Assembly (NCBI GenBank): GCA_003612485.1
Contig: RAZA01000003.1
Span: 1 to 64,000 of the forward strand
From: a bacterium D16-50
Lineage (GTDB): Bacteria > Bacillota > Clostridia > Lachnospirales > Lachnospiraceae
Direction: 5' to 3'
DNA length: 64,000 nucleotides
Positions within the stretch are counted from its first letter, which is position 1. Each line of letters starts with the position of its first letter. Shown here piece by piece: positions 53,382 through 62,074 of the stretch. Both the position numbers and the translations under genes were made by a program. The notes beneath the pieces were generated by a model. That model saw nothing but the letters and a program-made list of their open reading frames with translations, made no database searches and was not told the DNA's origin.

Positions 53382-54077
53382 TCATGTCTTCAATCCGCCG
53401 CTGCCCTGAACCTCCCCCTGCCGAAGCCTTCCCAGCTCCCGCTCCAGTTCCAGCACACGCTCCTCCATCCGGGCGTTAGCCTGCCGAAGCTCCGCAATGT
53501 CTTCCTTCACCGGATCCGGCAGATCCGTCTGGTTCATGGTCTCCTGAGGCAGAGCCATGTTGTTCCGCTTCACTACCCGTCCCGGCACTCCTACCACAGT
53601 GGAGCCCGAGGGCACCTCGCTCAAAACCACGCTCCCGGCACCGATCTTGGAATTGTCCCCTATGGTAAAGGAGCCCAGCACCTTGGCCCCAGCGCTGATC
53701 ATCACATTGTCTCCAACGGTGGGATGGCGCTTTCCATGCTCCTTGCCGGTTCCTCCCAGCGTCACCCCCTGATAAAGGGTCACATTATCCCCTATGACCG
53801 TTGTCTCCCCGATGATGACCCCGTTTCCATGATCTATAAAAAGGCCTTTCCCGATCCTTGCACCGGGATGGATTTCAATGCCCGTCTTGCGCACACCCCT
53901 CTGGGACACCCATCTTGCCCAGAAAAAATGTCCTTCTTCATACAGCCTATGGGCGATCCTATAATGGATCATCACCTTAAAGCTAGGATATAAAAACACT
54001 TCCATGACCGAATGAATCGCCGGATCCCGCTCCCGGATAATCCGGATCTCTTCCTGAATATTCCTGATGATTCCCAT
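53382..54077 (-). CDS. cysE: Serine O-acetyltransferase (CysE/EpsC type)
   Basis: A 231-residue enzyme making O-acetylserine for cysteine synthesis. The N-terminal helices contain the ARWVSQ stretch. The left-handed beta-helix shows hexapeptide repeats: HPGARIGKGLFIDHGNGVIIGETTVIG with the catalytic His, then GVTLGGTGKEHGKRHPTVGDN and GAGSVVL. A coiled C-terminal extension (ARMEERVLELERELGRL) follows, which the E. coli enzyme lacks. It is the first gene after the T-box leader. GAGGTGG precedes the ATG. Confidence 0.96.
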   Translation of the reverse strand: MGIIRNIQEEIRIIRERDPAIHSVMEVFLYPSFKVMIHYRIAHRLYEEGHFFWARWVSQRGVRKTGIEIHPGARIGKGLFIDHGNGVIIGETTVIGDNVTLYQGVTLGGTGKEHGKRHPTVGDNVMISAGAKVLGSFTIGDNSKIGAGSVVLSEVPSGSTVVGVPGRVVKRNNMALPQETMNQTDLPDPVKEDIAELRQANARMEERVLELERELGRLRQGEVQGSGGLKT

Positions 54078-54129
54078 ATGTGAACCACCTCACCTGCCTT
54101 CCCACTGCCAAGCCGCCATCGCCCCTGCA

Positions 54130-54372
54130 CATCAGACATGCGATATGAAAAACCGCAGACGAATCCCTCCTTAGAGACGAATTCATCCGCGGTTCCACTC
54201 TACTTAAAGGCCCTGTTTCACAAGCCCTTCCCTCAACACGTTTAACGCACGTCTACGGGTCTGCCCGACGAACACGCCGCCAGACCTCCGTTCCCGGACG
54301 CCTGCCCATATGTCCCTCAGCCAGCTCCCCGACAGATGCCATGCCGCACGGTCAACCCCATTCCGGCTCTTC
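54130..54372 (-). ncRNA. T-box leader (probable cysteine) upstream of cysE-cysS
   Basis: The minus-strand leader contains the T-box sequence AGAGTGGAACCGCGG (54187-54201), the antiterminator bulge that binds the tRNA end. It is followed by the competing terminator: ACCGC-arm sequence, a loop containing AAGGAGGG, and the arm GATTCGTCTGCGGT, ending in TTTTT (54148-54152). Cysteine specificity is inferred from the downstream genes. A TGC codon at 54247-54249 is a candidate specifier, but its structural position was not verified. Confidence 0.9.
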
Positions 54373-54378
54373 CCTATT

Positions 54379-54407
54379 AGAATATGCAAAAAACCAAATT
54401 CTGTCAA
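54379..54407 (-). promoter_or_regulatory. Promoter of the T-box/cysE operon
   Basis: Minus strand TTGACA (54402-54407), 17-bp spacer, TATTCT (54379-54384), giving a start near 54372 and a leader of about 295 nt to cysE. Confidence 0.9.
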
Positions 54408-54439
54408 TATTTTTTTAAGGGATTTTCCGTGGACAGACA

Positions 54440-54988
54440 CTATTGGGCTCCGGAGCCGGGCCGCCTTTCGCAGCCCTGACAGCCGCCGCAGCCTCCCTGC
54501 CCCACAGTCAGGTCGAAGGGACTTGTGAGAAGGCAGACGGACTGAGCGGCGATCCCCTCGCCCTTTCCCGTAAAGCCCAGCCCCTCCTCTGTAGTTGCCT
54601 TCACGTTCACATAATCCGCATCTAATCCCAGAGCCTGAGCGATATTATCCCTCATCTGATCTATAAAGGGACGCATTTTAGGCGCTTGTGCAACTATTGT
54701 GGCGTCGATGTTCTCCACCAGAAAACCCTTCTCAGCGATCATCTCCCCCACTTTTTTCAGCAGAGCCATGGAGGATGCCCCCTCGTAAGCGGGGTCATTG
54801 TCCGGAAAGTGCATTCCGATATCCCCCATAGCCGCAGCGCCCAGAAGCGCATCCATGACGGCGTGCAGAAGCACGTCCGCATCCGAATGGCCCAAAAGCC
54901 CTTTTTCATACGGAATCTTTACGCCGCCTAGGATCAACTCCCTATTTTCTACCAGTCTATGGACATCATATCCCATTCCGACTCTCAT
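54440..54988 (-). CDS. ispF: 2-C-methyl-D-erythritol 2,4-cyclodiphosphate synthase with Cys-rich tail
   Basis: This 182-residue MEP-pathway enzyme forms the cyclic diphosphate on the way to isoprenoids. The metal ligands appear in GMGYDVHRL (Asp, His) and [20 protein letters not shown] (His), and the CDP site in [40 protein letters not shown] is the normal end, near residue 157. About 25 further residues follow, with [17 protein letters not shown], which the family lacks. It starts 12 bp after the helicase gene and lies just upstream of the T-box promoter. Confidence 0.96.
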   Translation of the reverse strand: MRVGMGYDVHRLVENRELILGGVKIPYEKGLLGHSDADVLLHAVMDALLGAAAMGDIGMHFPDNDPAYEGASSMALLKKVGEMIAEKGFLVENIDATIVAQAPKMRPFIDQMRDNIAQALGLDADYVNVKATTEEGLGFTGKGEGIAAQSVCLLTSPFDLTVGQGGCGGCQGCERRPGSGAQ

Positions 54989-54999
54989 GATTGCTGTTC

Positions 55000-57786
55000 C
55001 TACTTCCTTTTCTTCTTAGGGAAGGAGAATGCAAGCCCTCTCTCGCTGCCGTCCACCCTTAGATCTTTCACTCTGGAAAGACGGCTGCCGCGCTCATCCT
55101 TCTTACGGCCTTCCTCACGGTCACGCTTCTTGCGGCTCTCGCTCCCGCGTTCGTCGCGCCTGCCCCGCTTATCCTCCCGCTCCCAATCTCTTCCGCCGCG
55201 GCGTTCCTCACGGTTCCGGCCCCTTCCGCCGTCCCGGCGCTCGTCACGCTCCCAGCCTCTGGCACTCTCCCGGCGTTCCTCACGGTTCCGGCCCTTTCCG
55301 CCGTCCCGGCGCTCGTCGCGTTCCCAGCCTCTGGCACTCTCCCGGCGTTCCTCACGGTTCCGGTCTCTTCCACCGTCCCGGCGCTCATCGCGCTCCCAGA
55401 CTCTGGCAAGATCCCGGCGTTCCTCACGGTTCCGGCTCCTTTCGCCGTCCCGGCGCTCGTCGCGCTCCCAGACTCTGGCAAGATCCCGGCGTTCCTCACG
55501 GTTCCGGTCTCTTCCACCGTCCCGGCGCTCGTCGCGCTCCCAGACTCTGGCAAGATCCCGGCGCTCCTCACGGTTCCGGTCTCTTCCACCGTCCCGGCGC
55601 TCCTCACGCTCCCAGACTCTGGCAAGATCCCGGCGTTCCTCACGGTCATGGCCTTTCCGCCCGTCCTCATGAGCCTGCGCCTCCCAGCCTCTGACTTCCT
55701 CATGCTGTTCGCGGCCGCGGACATCCTCATGTCCCTCATTCTCCCGGCCTCTGCCCTTGCGCTCGTCCCTATCCTCGTCATGGTCCCGACGCCTGCGGCT
55801 GTCTCTGTCCTCGTCACGATCCCGACGACGCCTGCCCTCGTCCTTATCCTCGTCCCGGCGTCTCCGGCCTCTTCTGTCCTCATCCCGACGTCTCCGGCCT
55901 TCTCCGTCGCCTTCCCGTCTCCTGCGTCCATCTCTGTCGCCGCGGCCGCGCCTATCGGAACGTCCTCCACCTACATTATCATCTTCTTCGATCTCAGGTC
56001 CCAGGTCGCCTATCTGGAATTTGAGCATAGCTGCGGCCAGATCCAGAGCATCACAGTCCTCTTCCTCCAGCTTGCGCTGCAGAAAGCTCTTCATCAGCTC
56101 CATATCCTCGCTCTCATGAGTCTCCCAGGCACGGTTCAAGTAGATATCCGCCTTGGCCTTCATCACCTTTCCCGCCCCCGGAAGTTTCTTCTCCTCTATG
56201 GTGGTATGACAGAAGCGCTCTATCTGGCGAACCCGGAACAGCTCCCTATTGCTGGCAAAGGTAAACGACCGTCCCGTCTTGCCCGCGCGTCCCGTCCTGC
56301 CGATACGATGCACATAATACTCGGTGTCCTGAGGAAGATCATAATTGATAACGATCTCCACATTGTCAACGTCGATACCTCTTGCCGCCACGTCCGTGGC
56401 AATCAGAATATTGGTGGTTCCGTTCCGGAAACGGCCCATGGCTACATCCCTCTGGTGCTGGGACATATCCCCGTGCAGCCCCTCCACCTGAAATCCGGCC
56501 TTTCTCACCACCTCTGCAAGCTCGTCCACCTTGATCTTTGTATTGCAGAAGATCAGGCAGAGTCTGGGCTGGTAATACTCCAGCAGCCGGATGCACGCCG
56601 CATCCTTATCCTGCTTCTTCACCCTATAATATCTCTGGGAAACCAGCGGTATGGTCAGCTCCTTTGCCGCCACCTTTACCAGTCTGGCATCCTTCTGAAA
56701 TTTATTGGCTATTTCCAAAATCGGCTTGGGCATGGTGGCAGAGAACAACGCGGTCTGGTGCGCATTGGGAATCTGGCCCAGAATCAGCTCCATATCCTCC
56801 CTAAAGCCCATGTCCAGCATCTCGTCCGCCTCGTCCAGAACTACCATGTTCACATCGTCCAGCTTCACAGTCCCCCGGCGCATGTGGTCCATGACGCGCC
56901 CCGGAGTTCCCACAATGATCTGCACACCCTTCAGGCCATTGATCTGTCTGGAAATGTCCTGCCCGCCATATACGGGAAGCACCTTGATGCCATGCATATA
57001 CTTGGCGATCTTGCGCAGCTCCTCCGCAGCCTGCATGGCCAGCTCTCTGGTAGGGCAGAGAATAACCGTCTGCAGCTTCTTCAGATCCGGATCAATCTTC
57101 TGCAGGGCAGGGATTCCGAAAGCCGCGGTCTTGCCGGTTCCTGTCTGGGCCTGTCCGATAATATCGTCACCGTCCAAAAGGTAGGGGATTGCCATCTCCT
57201 GAATAGGACTAAGCTTCACGAAGCCCATCTCCCGGATGGCCCGCACGATCCTCTCATCAAGAAGGGACTCGATGAACGCCAGACTGTCCGGGCTGCTCAC
57301 CGCCTCCTCCCCCTCTTCGGAATCCCGCGCCTGCTCCTGAGCTTTCTGGCTCCGGCTCTCCTGATCTGAGCCTGCCTGCTCCTCCAAGCCCTGCAAGGCG
57401 TCCTCAGCCTCTTCCGCCGTGGATTCTGTATCTTCCCAGTTCTCACCGGACTCCTCTGTAGGCTCTGCATCCTCCCAGTTCTCACCGGACTCCTGCTCAG
57501 GCTCTGCATCCTCCCAGCCCTCACCGGGCTCCTCTGTAGGCTCTGCATCTTCCCAGTTCTCACCGGGCTCCTCTGTAGGCTCTGCCTCCTCCCAGCTCTC
57601 ACTGGGCTCCTGCTCAGGCTCTTCTACGGTGCCTACCTCCGTGTCTTCCCACGCATTTGTCTCTTTCACTTCTTCTGCGTCTCTCATCTCCATCTCTTCC
57701 TGAACCTCCATCTCTGCGGCGCCCAAATCACTCTGCGCTCCAAGGTTCATTTCCACAGTCTCTCCTGTCATTTCTCTGGTCTCCAT
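55000..57786 (-). CDS. DEAD-box RNA helicase with repetitive acidic and RGG-like tails
   Basis: About 928 residues. Core motifs are in order: a Q-motif region ([15 protein letters not shown]), [28 protein letters not shown] in FSATMPK, and the second RecA lobe with [11 protein letters not shown] and [10 protein letters not shown]. Before the core is an acidic tail with five 13-residue repeats of the [13 protein letters not shown] type. After it is a very basic tail of about 320 residues: [13 protein letters not shown] runs, then six or more 24-residue repeats ([20 protein letters not shown] core), ending SFPKKKRK. The start is uncertain: ATG at 57786 has AAGGGAAG; GTG at 57834 is possible. 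It belongs to the CsdA/DeaD-like group, probably in ribosome assembly or RNA decay. Confidence 0.93.
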   Translation of the reverse strand: METREMTGETVEMNLGAQSDLGAAEMEVQEEMEMRDAEEVKETNAWEDTEVGTVEEPEQEPSESWEEAEPTEEPGENWEDAEPTEEPGEGWEDAEPEQESGENWEDAEPTEESGENWEDTESTAEEAEDALQGLEEQAGSDQESRSQKAQEQARDSEEGEEAVSSPDSLAFIESLLDERIVRAIREMGFVKLSPIQEMAIPYLLDGDDIIGQAQTGTGKTAAFGIPALQKIDPDLKKLQTVILCPTRELAMQAAEELRKIAKYMHGIKVLPVYGGQDISRQINGLKGVQIIVGTPGRVMDHMRRGTVKLDDVNMVVLDEADEMLDMGFREDMELILGQIPNAHQTALFSATMPKPILEIANKFQKDARLVKVAAKELTIPLVSQRYYRVKKQDKDAACIRLLEYYQPRLCLIFCNTKIKVDELAEVVRKAGFQVEGLHGDMSQHQRDVAMGRFRNGTTNILIATDVAARGIDVDNVEIVINYDLPQDTEYYVHRIGRTGRAGKTGRSFTFASNRELFRVRQIERFCHTTIEEKKLPGAGKVMKAKADIYLNRAWETHESEDMELMKSFLQRKLEEEDCDALDLAAAMLKFQIGDLGPEIEEDDNVGGGRSDRRGRGDRDGRRRREGDGEGRRRRDEDRRGRRRRDEDKDEGRRRRDRDEDRDSRRRRDHDEDRDERKGRGRENEGHEDVRGREQHEEVRGWEAQAHEDGRKGHDREERRDLARVWEREERRDGGRDRNREERRDLARVWERDERRDGGRDRNREERRDLARVWERDERRDGERSRNREERRDLARVWERDERRDGGRDRNREERRESARGWERDERRDGGKGRNREERRESARGWERDERRDGGRGRNREERRGGRDWEREDKRGRRDERGSESRKKRDREEGRKKDERGSRLSRVKDLRVDGSERGLAFSFPKKKRK
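55200..55650 (-). repeat. 72-bp tandem repeat in the helicase tail
   Basis: The core ttcctcacggttccgg recurs every 72 bp (55204, 55276, 55348, 55420, 55492, about 55564, 55636). The units encode 24 residues each and are highly similar, indicating recent expansion. Confidence 0.95.
57420..57615 (-). repeat. 39-bp tandem repeat in the acidic N-terminal tail of the helicase
   Basis: About five in-frame units of 39 bp encode the Glu/Trp/Asp/Pro-rich 13-residue repeat. They are less uniform than the C-terminal array. Confidence 0.85.
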
Positions 57787-57838
57787 TCTTCCCTTTCTTT
57801 CGCCGGATCCCAAATCCCTCATACTTCCCGTCACGCCC

Positions 57839-58309
57839 CTAAAGGATTTTCTCCATCCCTATCTTCTGAGGCACCAGACCGCACTTTTCATAAAATAGCT
57901 TTGCCGCCGTATTGCATTCCCATACATTCAGCGTCACATTATAACAGCCCCGTCCTCTGGCAAAGTTCAGCACATATTCATACAGCTTCCTGCCGATATG
58001 CCGCCCTCTGGAATCTTCGTCCACGCACAAATCGTCAATGTACAAGGTCTTTATGTCCGTCATTATATTGTCGTCAAGCTGCTGCAATAGCTTGCAGAAG
58101 GCATAGCCCAATACCTTGTTGTCATCGTCAGCCGCTACGAATACGGGTCTGGTATCGTCCTGAATCAACGCCTTCAATTCTTCGTCCGTGTATTTTCTGG
58201 CATTTCCCTTAAACAGATCCGGTCGGCCCTGATGATGAATGGCCAGCACCTGACAGAGCAGGTCTGCAATTCCCCTCATATCTCCGGTTTCCGCACGTCT
58301 GATTTCCAT
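57839..58309 (-). CDS. GNAT-family N-acetyltransferase
   Basis: A 156-residue acetyl-CoA-dependent acetyltransferase. Motifs are MEIRRAETGDMRGIADLL at the start, LYIDDLCVDEDSRGRHIGRKLYEYV (acetyl-CoA loop with the RxxxIG pattern), and the C-terminal NVWECNTAAKLFYEKCGLVPQK. ATG at 58309 with AAGGA is preferred over the longer frame. It precedes the helicase gene by 50 bp on the same strand. Substrate unknown; the sequence recalls small-molecule rather than ribosomal acetylases. Confidence 0.92.
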   Translation of the reverse strand: MEIRRAETGDMRGIADLLCQVLAIHHQGRPDLFKGNARKYTDEELKALIQDDTRPVFVAADDDNKVLGYAFCKLLQQLDDNIMTDIKTLYIDDLCVDEDSRGRHIGRKLYEYVLNFARGRGCYNVTLNVWECNTAAKLFYEKCGLVPQKIGMEKIL

Positions 58310-58391
58310 ATGCCAGTCCTTCCTGCATAAAGCAAAAACTACACAAAACAAAATCCTGAAAACCCATATAGGCCTTCAGGACTTGCAGCAA

Positions 58392-58465
58392 TAGCGAGAG
58401 GGGGATTTGAACCCTCGACACTGCGGGTATGAACCGCATGCTCTAGCCAACTGAGCTATCTCGCC
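58392..58465 (-). tRNA. tRNA-Met(CAT), elongator type
   Basis: A 74-nt cloverleaf on the minus strand. The acceptor GGCGAGA pairs with TCTCGCT (G1-U72), the D-arm is GCTCAGTTGGCTAGAGC, and the anticodon loop TTCATAC gives CAT. It lacks the run of three G-C pairs in the anticodon stem that marks the initiator. A CAT anticodon could also belong to the lysidine-modified tRNA-Ile, but the body resembles elongator Met. Confidence 0.9.
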
Positions 58466-58488
58466 ACATATGCCAACTTACGTTGGTA

Positions 58489-58561
58489 TGGAACCTATAG
58501 GGCTCGAACCTATGACCCTCTGCTTGTAAGGCAGATGCTCTCCCAGCTGAGCTAAGATTCC
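58489..58561 (-). tRNA. tRNA-Val(TAC)
   Basis: A 73-nt cloverleaf: acceptor GGAATCT with AGGTTCC, D-arm GCTCAGCTGGGAGAGC, anticodon loop TTACAAG (anticodon TAC), T-arm GGTTCGAGCC. It lies 23 bp upstream of tRNA-Met on the same strand; the two are presumably co-transcribed. Confidence 0.95.
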
Positions 58562-58701
58562 TTTTAGCCGATGAATCGCGCAACCGACTTTGTTAGTATA
58601 CAATGAGACAATTCATTTGTCAACAAATTTTTGCTAATTTTTCTGCACTAATTTTTCTGCTGATTTTTTCACACTTTTTCCGCCCTTTTTCTTTCTATTA
58701 T

Positions 58702-60021
58702 TTATCCCATCAGAGCGGTGCCGTCATGCTCTCCTCCCACCACGTCCTCCTTCAGAATGACCCGGAAGCTTCCCTCTTCAAATCGAAAGCCCGTGGTTTC
58801 ATCCTCGTACCAGAGATTGTCCGGCGAGGGCAGCCGTCTCACCACGTCCATGAGCTTTTGATGATTGTCGCCTGCGTTCCCCCCATAGCGGCTGTTGGGC
58901 ACCATGGCGTAGTCCGCGTCAATAAGAGCATAAAGCTCTGTCAGGAAATTGAAGGCGTGATGGGCCACCTGAACCACGTCCGCCTTCCACATGGCAGCGG
59001 GAACCGTCCTGACCACCAGCTCCTCCGTCTCCGTACTGGTATCCCCAAGCCACACAATCGTTCCCATTCCCGTAGTCATCTTCAGAATGACGGAGGTGCA
59101 GTTGAAGTCATGAAAGGGAAAAACCTCCGGAGCCTCAAGCCTCACCGCGTCTTCATGGGTATACAGCACGTCAAAGCACACATTGGCCAAGACGATCCTC
59201 TGTCCGCTATGAAGCTTCAGGCACTTTATATTCGGACAGTATTCTCTAAGCGTGGCACGCAGACAAAAGAAGTCCGAATGCCCGGAGCATACCCTATGAG
59301 AGGGGAAGTTGAACATTGCCCGCTCTATCTCAAATGCCTCCGGATACGTCCTCAGAAGCCTTACGCAGGCCGCCATATGGTCGTCGTGGGCATGTGTGAA
59401 AATCCATGCGGCAACGCGAAGCCTCTCCCCCTCTGCCGTGCCGGTGATCCTGCGCAAAAAGCGGTACATCCCTTCCACCGCCTCCGCCGAACACTGGAGA
59501 ATGTGCCCGCCGTCGATCATCACCAGACGATTGTCCCTTAAACGGATGATGTAGAACATGCCGCAGTTGGTGGTAGTAGGGCTGTGTCCGTTGCATGGGT
59601 CATAATAGAGACCATATTGATATATCTCCGCCGAATCCATGGTTCCCCACATGTGGGCAGCCGGCCCCTCTTCCATATAAGAATCAGAAAACTCGTCCAG
59701 CGGCACAGAGGCCTTGTCAGCAATGACGCGCACCTCCCCGGTCCTCAGCGTATAATAGACATACAGCAAATCTTCCCCCTTCATCAGCTGACAGCAGTCC
59801 ACCGCCCCGGTATGGTTCTCAAAAACCTTCCGAAACCCCATTCCGCACAGCTTCTCCAGATATGCTTCGTACTCCCTCCGGCAGGTATCCGCCACCAGCA
59901 GCATCCGGCTGTCCTCCTCCGTGACAGCTTCACTGTCGTTCTCCAGCATAGGCCCTGCGTTATATACAGCCGCCCCGCTGGTGCCTCCCTCATATGCCCA
60001 TTCCCTCTCCCATTCCACCAT
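58702..60021 (-). CDS. MBL-fold metallo-hydrolase, large form
   Basis: A 439-residue protein without signal peptide. An N-terminal about 150-residue domain is unrecognised. The beta-lactamase-fold half shows LRDNRLVMIDGGHI, the metal motif FTHAHDDHMAA, then WLGDTSTE and VVQVAHHAF. The C-terminus has NSRYGGNAGDNH and an open-ended Gly/Glu-rich tail. The layout resembles ComEC-type hydrolases but without membrane segments. It follows the unknown membrane-protein gene by 39 bp and is probably in the same unit. GGGGGA precedes the ATG. Substrate unknown. Confidence 0.8.
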   Translation of the reverse strand: MVEWEREWAYEGGTSGAAVYNAGPMLENDSEAVTEEDSRMLLVADTCRREYEAYLEKLCGMGFRKVFENHTGAVDCCQLMKGEDLLYVYYTLRTGEVRVIADKASVPLDEFSDSYMEEGPAAHMWGTMDSAEIYQYGLYYDPCNGHSPTTTNCGMFYIIRLRDNRLVMIDGGHILQCSAEAVEGMYRFLRRITGTAEGERLRVAAWIFTHAHDDHMAACVRLLRTYPEAFEIERAMFNFPSHRVCSGHSDFFCLRATLREYCPNIKCLKLHSGQRIVLANVCFDVLYTHEDAVRLEAPEVFPFHDFNCTSVILKMTTGMGTIVWLGDTSTETEELVVRTVPAAMWKADVVQVAHHAFNFLTELYALIDADYAMVPNSRYGGNAGDNHQKLMDVVRRLPSPDNLWYEDETTGFRFEEGSFRVILKEDVVGGEHDGTALMG

Positions 60022-60060
60022 GATTTTCCCCCTATTTGATTAATAGTATCAACATGGTTC

Positions 60061-60753
60061 TCACTCTCTTGGTGATGAAATTGCATTCATTAGAACATGT
60101 ATTTTATTTCTGTCCGGATTCTTTACCGTTTTTTGTAACTCTCTGTACTCCTCCTCATAGGAACCGCTGCGTCTTCTGTATCTATCCGCAAGATCCCAGA
60201 ACCTATAATCATTATCACCGCCCAGAAGCACCCGATCAATTTCCTGACAAAGGGCATCTATTTCACCCGCAGCTATAGTTTCCGGCTGATCATTTTCCAC
60301 AATATAATCAATCGCGGCCGCCGCTCTCTGGTTATAATGATTCCAGACCAGAACAAAATATAGGACGCAGATTACAACAAAAAGGATCAAATATCCCATA
60401 TCCTTTTTTCGCAGAGAAATTTTACCCTCCACACAAAGAACACACCACAGCACCAGTACAGAGGTCATGAGAATTTCACTGAACAAACTTTCACGAGTCC
60501 ATATCTTTCTGTGCATATCATAAAGCAAAAATGAAATGATAAGCATAACCGCAAAATGAGCATACTGCCATGGCTTGGAACATTTTTTCCCCAAATCCTT
60601 TGCCCGCAAAAAAGCTACCGGCAACATCGGCAAGATGTTATAAACTACCGGTGGGCTAAAGACAAAAACTACCAAATAATTTACCACAGCACTTATGCTT
60701 AAACTGCAAAATAGGCTTACCACACTGGAAAACATCTTTTTATTCATAGCCAT
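60061..60753 (-). CDS. Membrane protein of unknown function
   Basis: A 230-residue protein with about five hydrophobic segments in the first 140 residues (for example LFCSLSISAVVNYLVVFVF; YLILFVVICVLYFVLVW). They are followed by an acidic helical cytosolic domain (ENDQPETIAAGEIDALCQEID) and a basic end. No family recognised. It is AT-richer than its neighbours. A promoter is visible 120 bp upstream, and it is followed by the MBL gene. The ATG at 60753 follows AAGGG. Confidence 0.6.
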   Translation of the reverse strand: MAMNKKMFSSVVSLFCSLSISAVVNYLVVFVFSPPVVYNILPMLPVAFLRAKDLGKKCSKPWQYAHFAVMLIISFLLYDMHRKIWTRESLFSEILMTSVLVLWCVLCVEGKISLRKKDMGYLILFVVICVLYFVLVWNHYNQRAAAAIDYIVENDQPETIAAGEIDALCQEIDRVLLGGDNDYRFWDLADRYRRRSGSYEEEYRELQKTVKNPDRNKIHVLMNAISSPRE

Positions 60754-60871
60754 TATTTCCCTTAACTCAACTATGTTTGGAGCAGTTTACACAACAAACT
60801 GCGGAAACTGAAGCGCTAAATGACTAAAACATCTTTTGTACTACAATTTCTTATCATCCCCTTTATTTATC

Positions 60872-60900
60872 AATATAACACATGCATTTAATAACGTCAA
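60872..60900 (-). promoter_or_regulatory. Promoter of the unknown membrane protein/MBL unit
   Basis: Minus strand TTGACG (60895-60900), 17-bp spacer, TATATT (60872-60877), about 120 bp upstream of the gene at 60061-60753. Confidence 0.75.
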
Positions 60901-60952
60901 CATTATGTTTTCATATATAGTATTGGCGCAGCAATATGTATCCTGCCCTCTA

Positions 60953-61026
60953 TGGGTCAGCTGAAAAAGAGTTCATTTCTGACCCACAAGAAAAGGCAGA
61001 AAAACGGGGCATCACTCCCTGCCCCG
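60953..61026 (-). terminator. Terminator after the AraC gene, overlapping its stop codon
   Basis: The stem CGGGGCA/TGCCCCG (61005-61011 and 61020-61026) encloses the AraC stop and is followed on the minus strand by GTTTTTC. A second 8-bp hairpin (TGGGTCAG/CTGACCCA, 60953-60986) lies further downstream. Confidence 0.8.
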
Positions 61027-61890
61027 GGCTATATCCCCTCTTTTTTCCCGTCGGTATCCCAGCGGCGTGCGATCCGTGTACCTTCTGAATATACGTTCAA
61101 AATAGGTGATGCTCTCGAATCCCACGAGTTCCGATATCTCCGTGACGGAATAGTCCCCGTGGGCCAGCAGCTTCTGGGCCCTTTTCACCCGAACCATATT
61201 GGCGTATTCGCTTACGCTGAAGCCGGTGACCTCCCTGAAAATCCGGCTCAGCCACGACCTGCTGATATAGAATCTCCCTGCCAGCTGGTCCAGACTCTCT
61301 CTGGTTCCCGGATTGGCCTGCAGATACTCCGCCACTTCCTGCACCTTCTGGTATTTGGGACTCTGGGCCACCCGCTCCTCCCTCTCCGGCGGCGCGTCCT
61401 CCCCGCAGCGCCACAGCACCGCCAACAGCTCCAGCAGCTTCAGCCTCACCATCAGGTCATAGCCCCTCTGCCTATCCCGTATCTCCTCCCCCACACGAAT
61501 CATCAATTCCTTTACGGCTGCCCCTGCCCTCTCCCCCAAACTCACAATCCGGCCCTTTTTGTCATACAGCTCCTCCAGCGTCATAAACCCGTTCCCCCGC
61601 AGGTACGCGTCCATAGGCGCTTCCGTGATCTGAAGCAGAAGCCTGCCGTGGCGGGCCACCCTTTCCATGCTGGTCTTGTGGATCTGGTTAGGCTTGATTA
61701 AGACCACATCCCCCGCCCTCACCAGATAAGTCTCCCTATCTATAAAATAGTACCCCTCTCCCTCCTCCAGAAAATACAGCTCATAGGTATCATGAAAATG
61801 ACGGCTCTTCATGGAATAGTCCTCCTCCCGAACCACCTGCTCCACCATCACCAGCCCCTCCAGCTCCTGCCGGAAAATCGTCCGTTCCAT
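61012..61890 (-). CDS. AraC-family regulator, divergent from lplD
   Basis: A 292-residue regulator with an N-terminal cupin (HFHDTYELYFLEEGEGYYFID; VRAGDVVLIKPNQIHKTSM) and paired C-terminal helix-turn-helix units (ESLDQLAGRFYISRSWLSRIFREVTG; VTEISELVGFESITYFERIFRRYTDRTPLGYRRE). It is divergent from the GH4 gene, 184 bp away, the usual arrangement of a sugar-responsive activator and its target. ATG at 61890 with GGGAGGG is preferred over the frame to 61932. Confidence 0.93.
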   Translation of the reverse strand: MERTIFRQELEGLVMVEQVVREEDYSMKSRHFHDTYELYFLEEGEGYYFIDRETYLVRAGDVVLIKPNQIHKTSMERVARHGRLLLQITEAPMDAYLRGNGFMTLEELYDKKGRIVSLGERAGAAVKELMIRVGEEIRDRQRGYDLMVRLKLLELLAVLWRCGEDAPPEREERVAQSPKYQKVQEVAEYLQANPGTRESLDQLAGRFYISRSWLSRIFREVTGFSVSEYANMVRVKRAQKLLAHGDYSVTEISELVGFESITYFERIFRRYTDRTPLGYRREKRGDIARGRE

Positions 61891-62074
61891 AATCCCTCCC
61901 CGCGCACTGTATCCGAAAGTACGAAAATACAAAATCTAAGCATGATTCTACGAGATTATTATACTATTTTCAGGTAAAATGGCAATATAAAAATGCGGTT
62001 CCAATAATCTACGGCAAGCCTTCTGCCTCTGCCGGCGCAAAAACCGCACCCTGCAAAAAAGGAGGATCCCTACC

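Noticed and set aside
54204..54440. Open frame of 78 codons on the minus strand
   Set aside because: It lies inside the T-box leader between its promoter and antiterminator; composition and position show structured RNA, not protein.
55200..55650. Regularly spaced repeats that might suggest a CRISPR array
   Set aside because: The 72-bp units have no unique spacers, are in frame within a helicase gene, and no cas genes are nearby.
54959..55970. Long frames on both strands rich in Ser/Arg or Thr/Ala
   Set aside because: Shadows of the 72-bp repeat in the DEAD-box helicase gene.
58392..58465. Initiator tRNA-Met
   Set aside because: The anticodon stem lacks the three consecutive G-C pairs of initiator tRNAs; the elongator form fits better.
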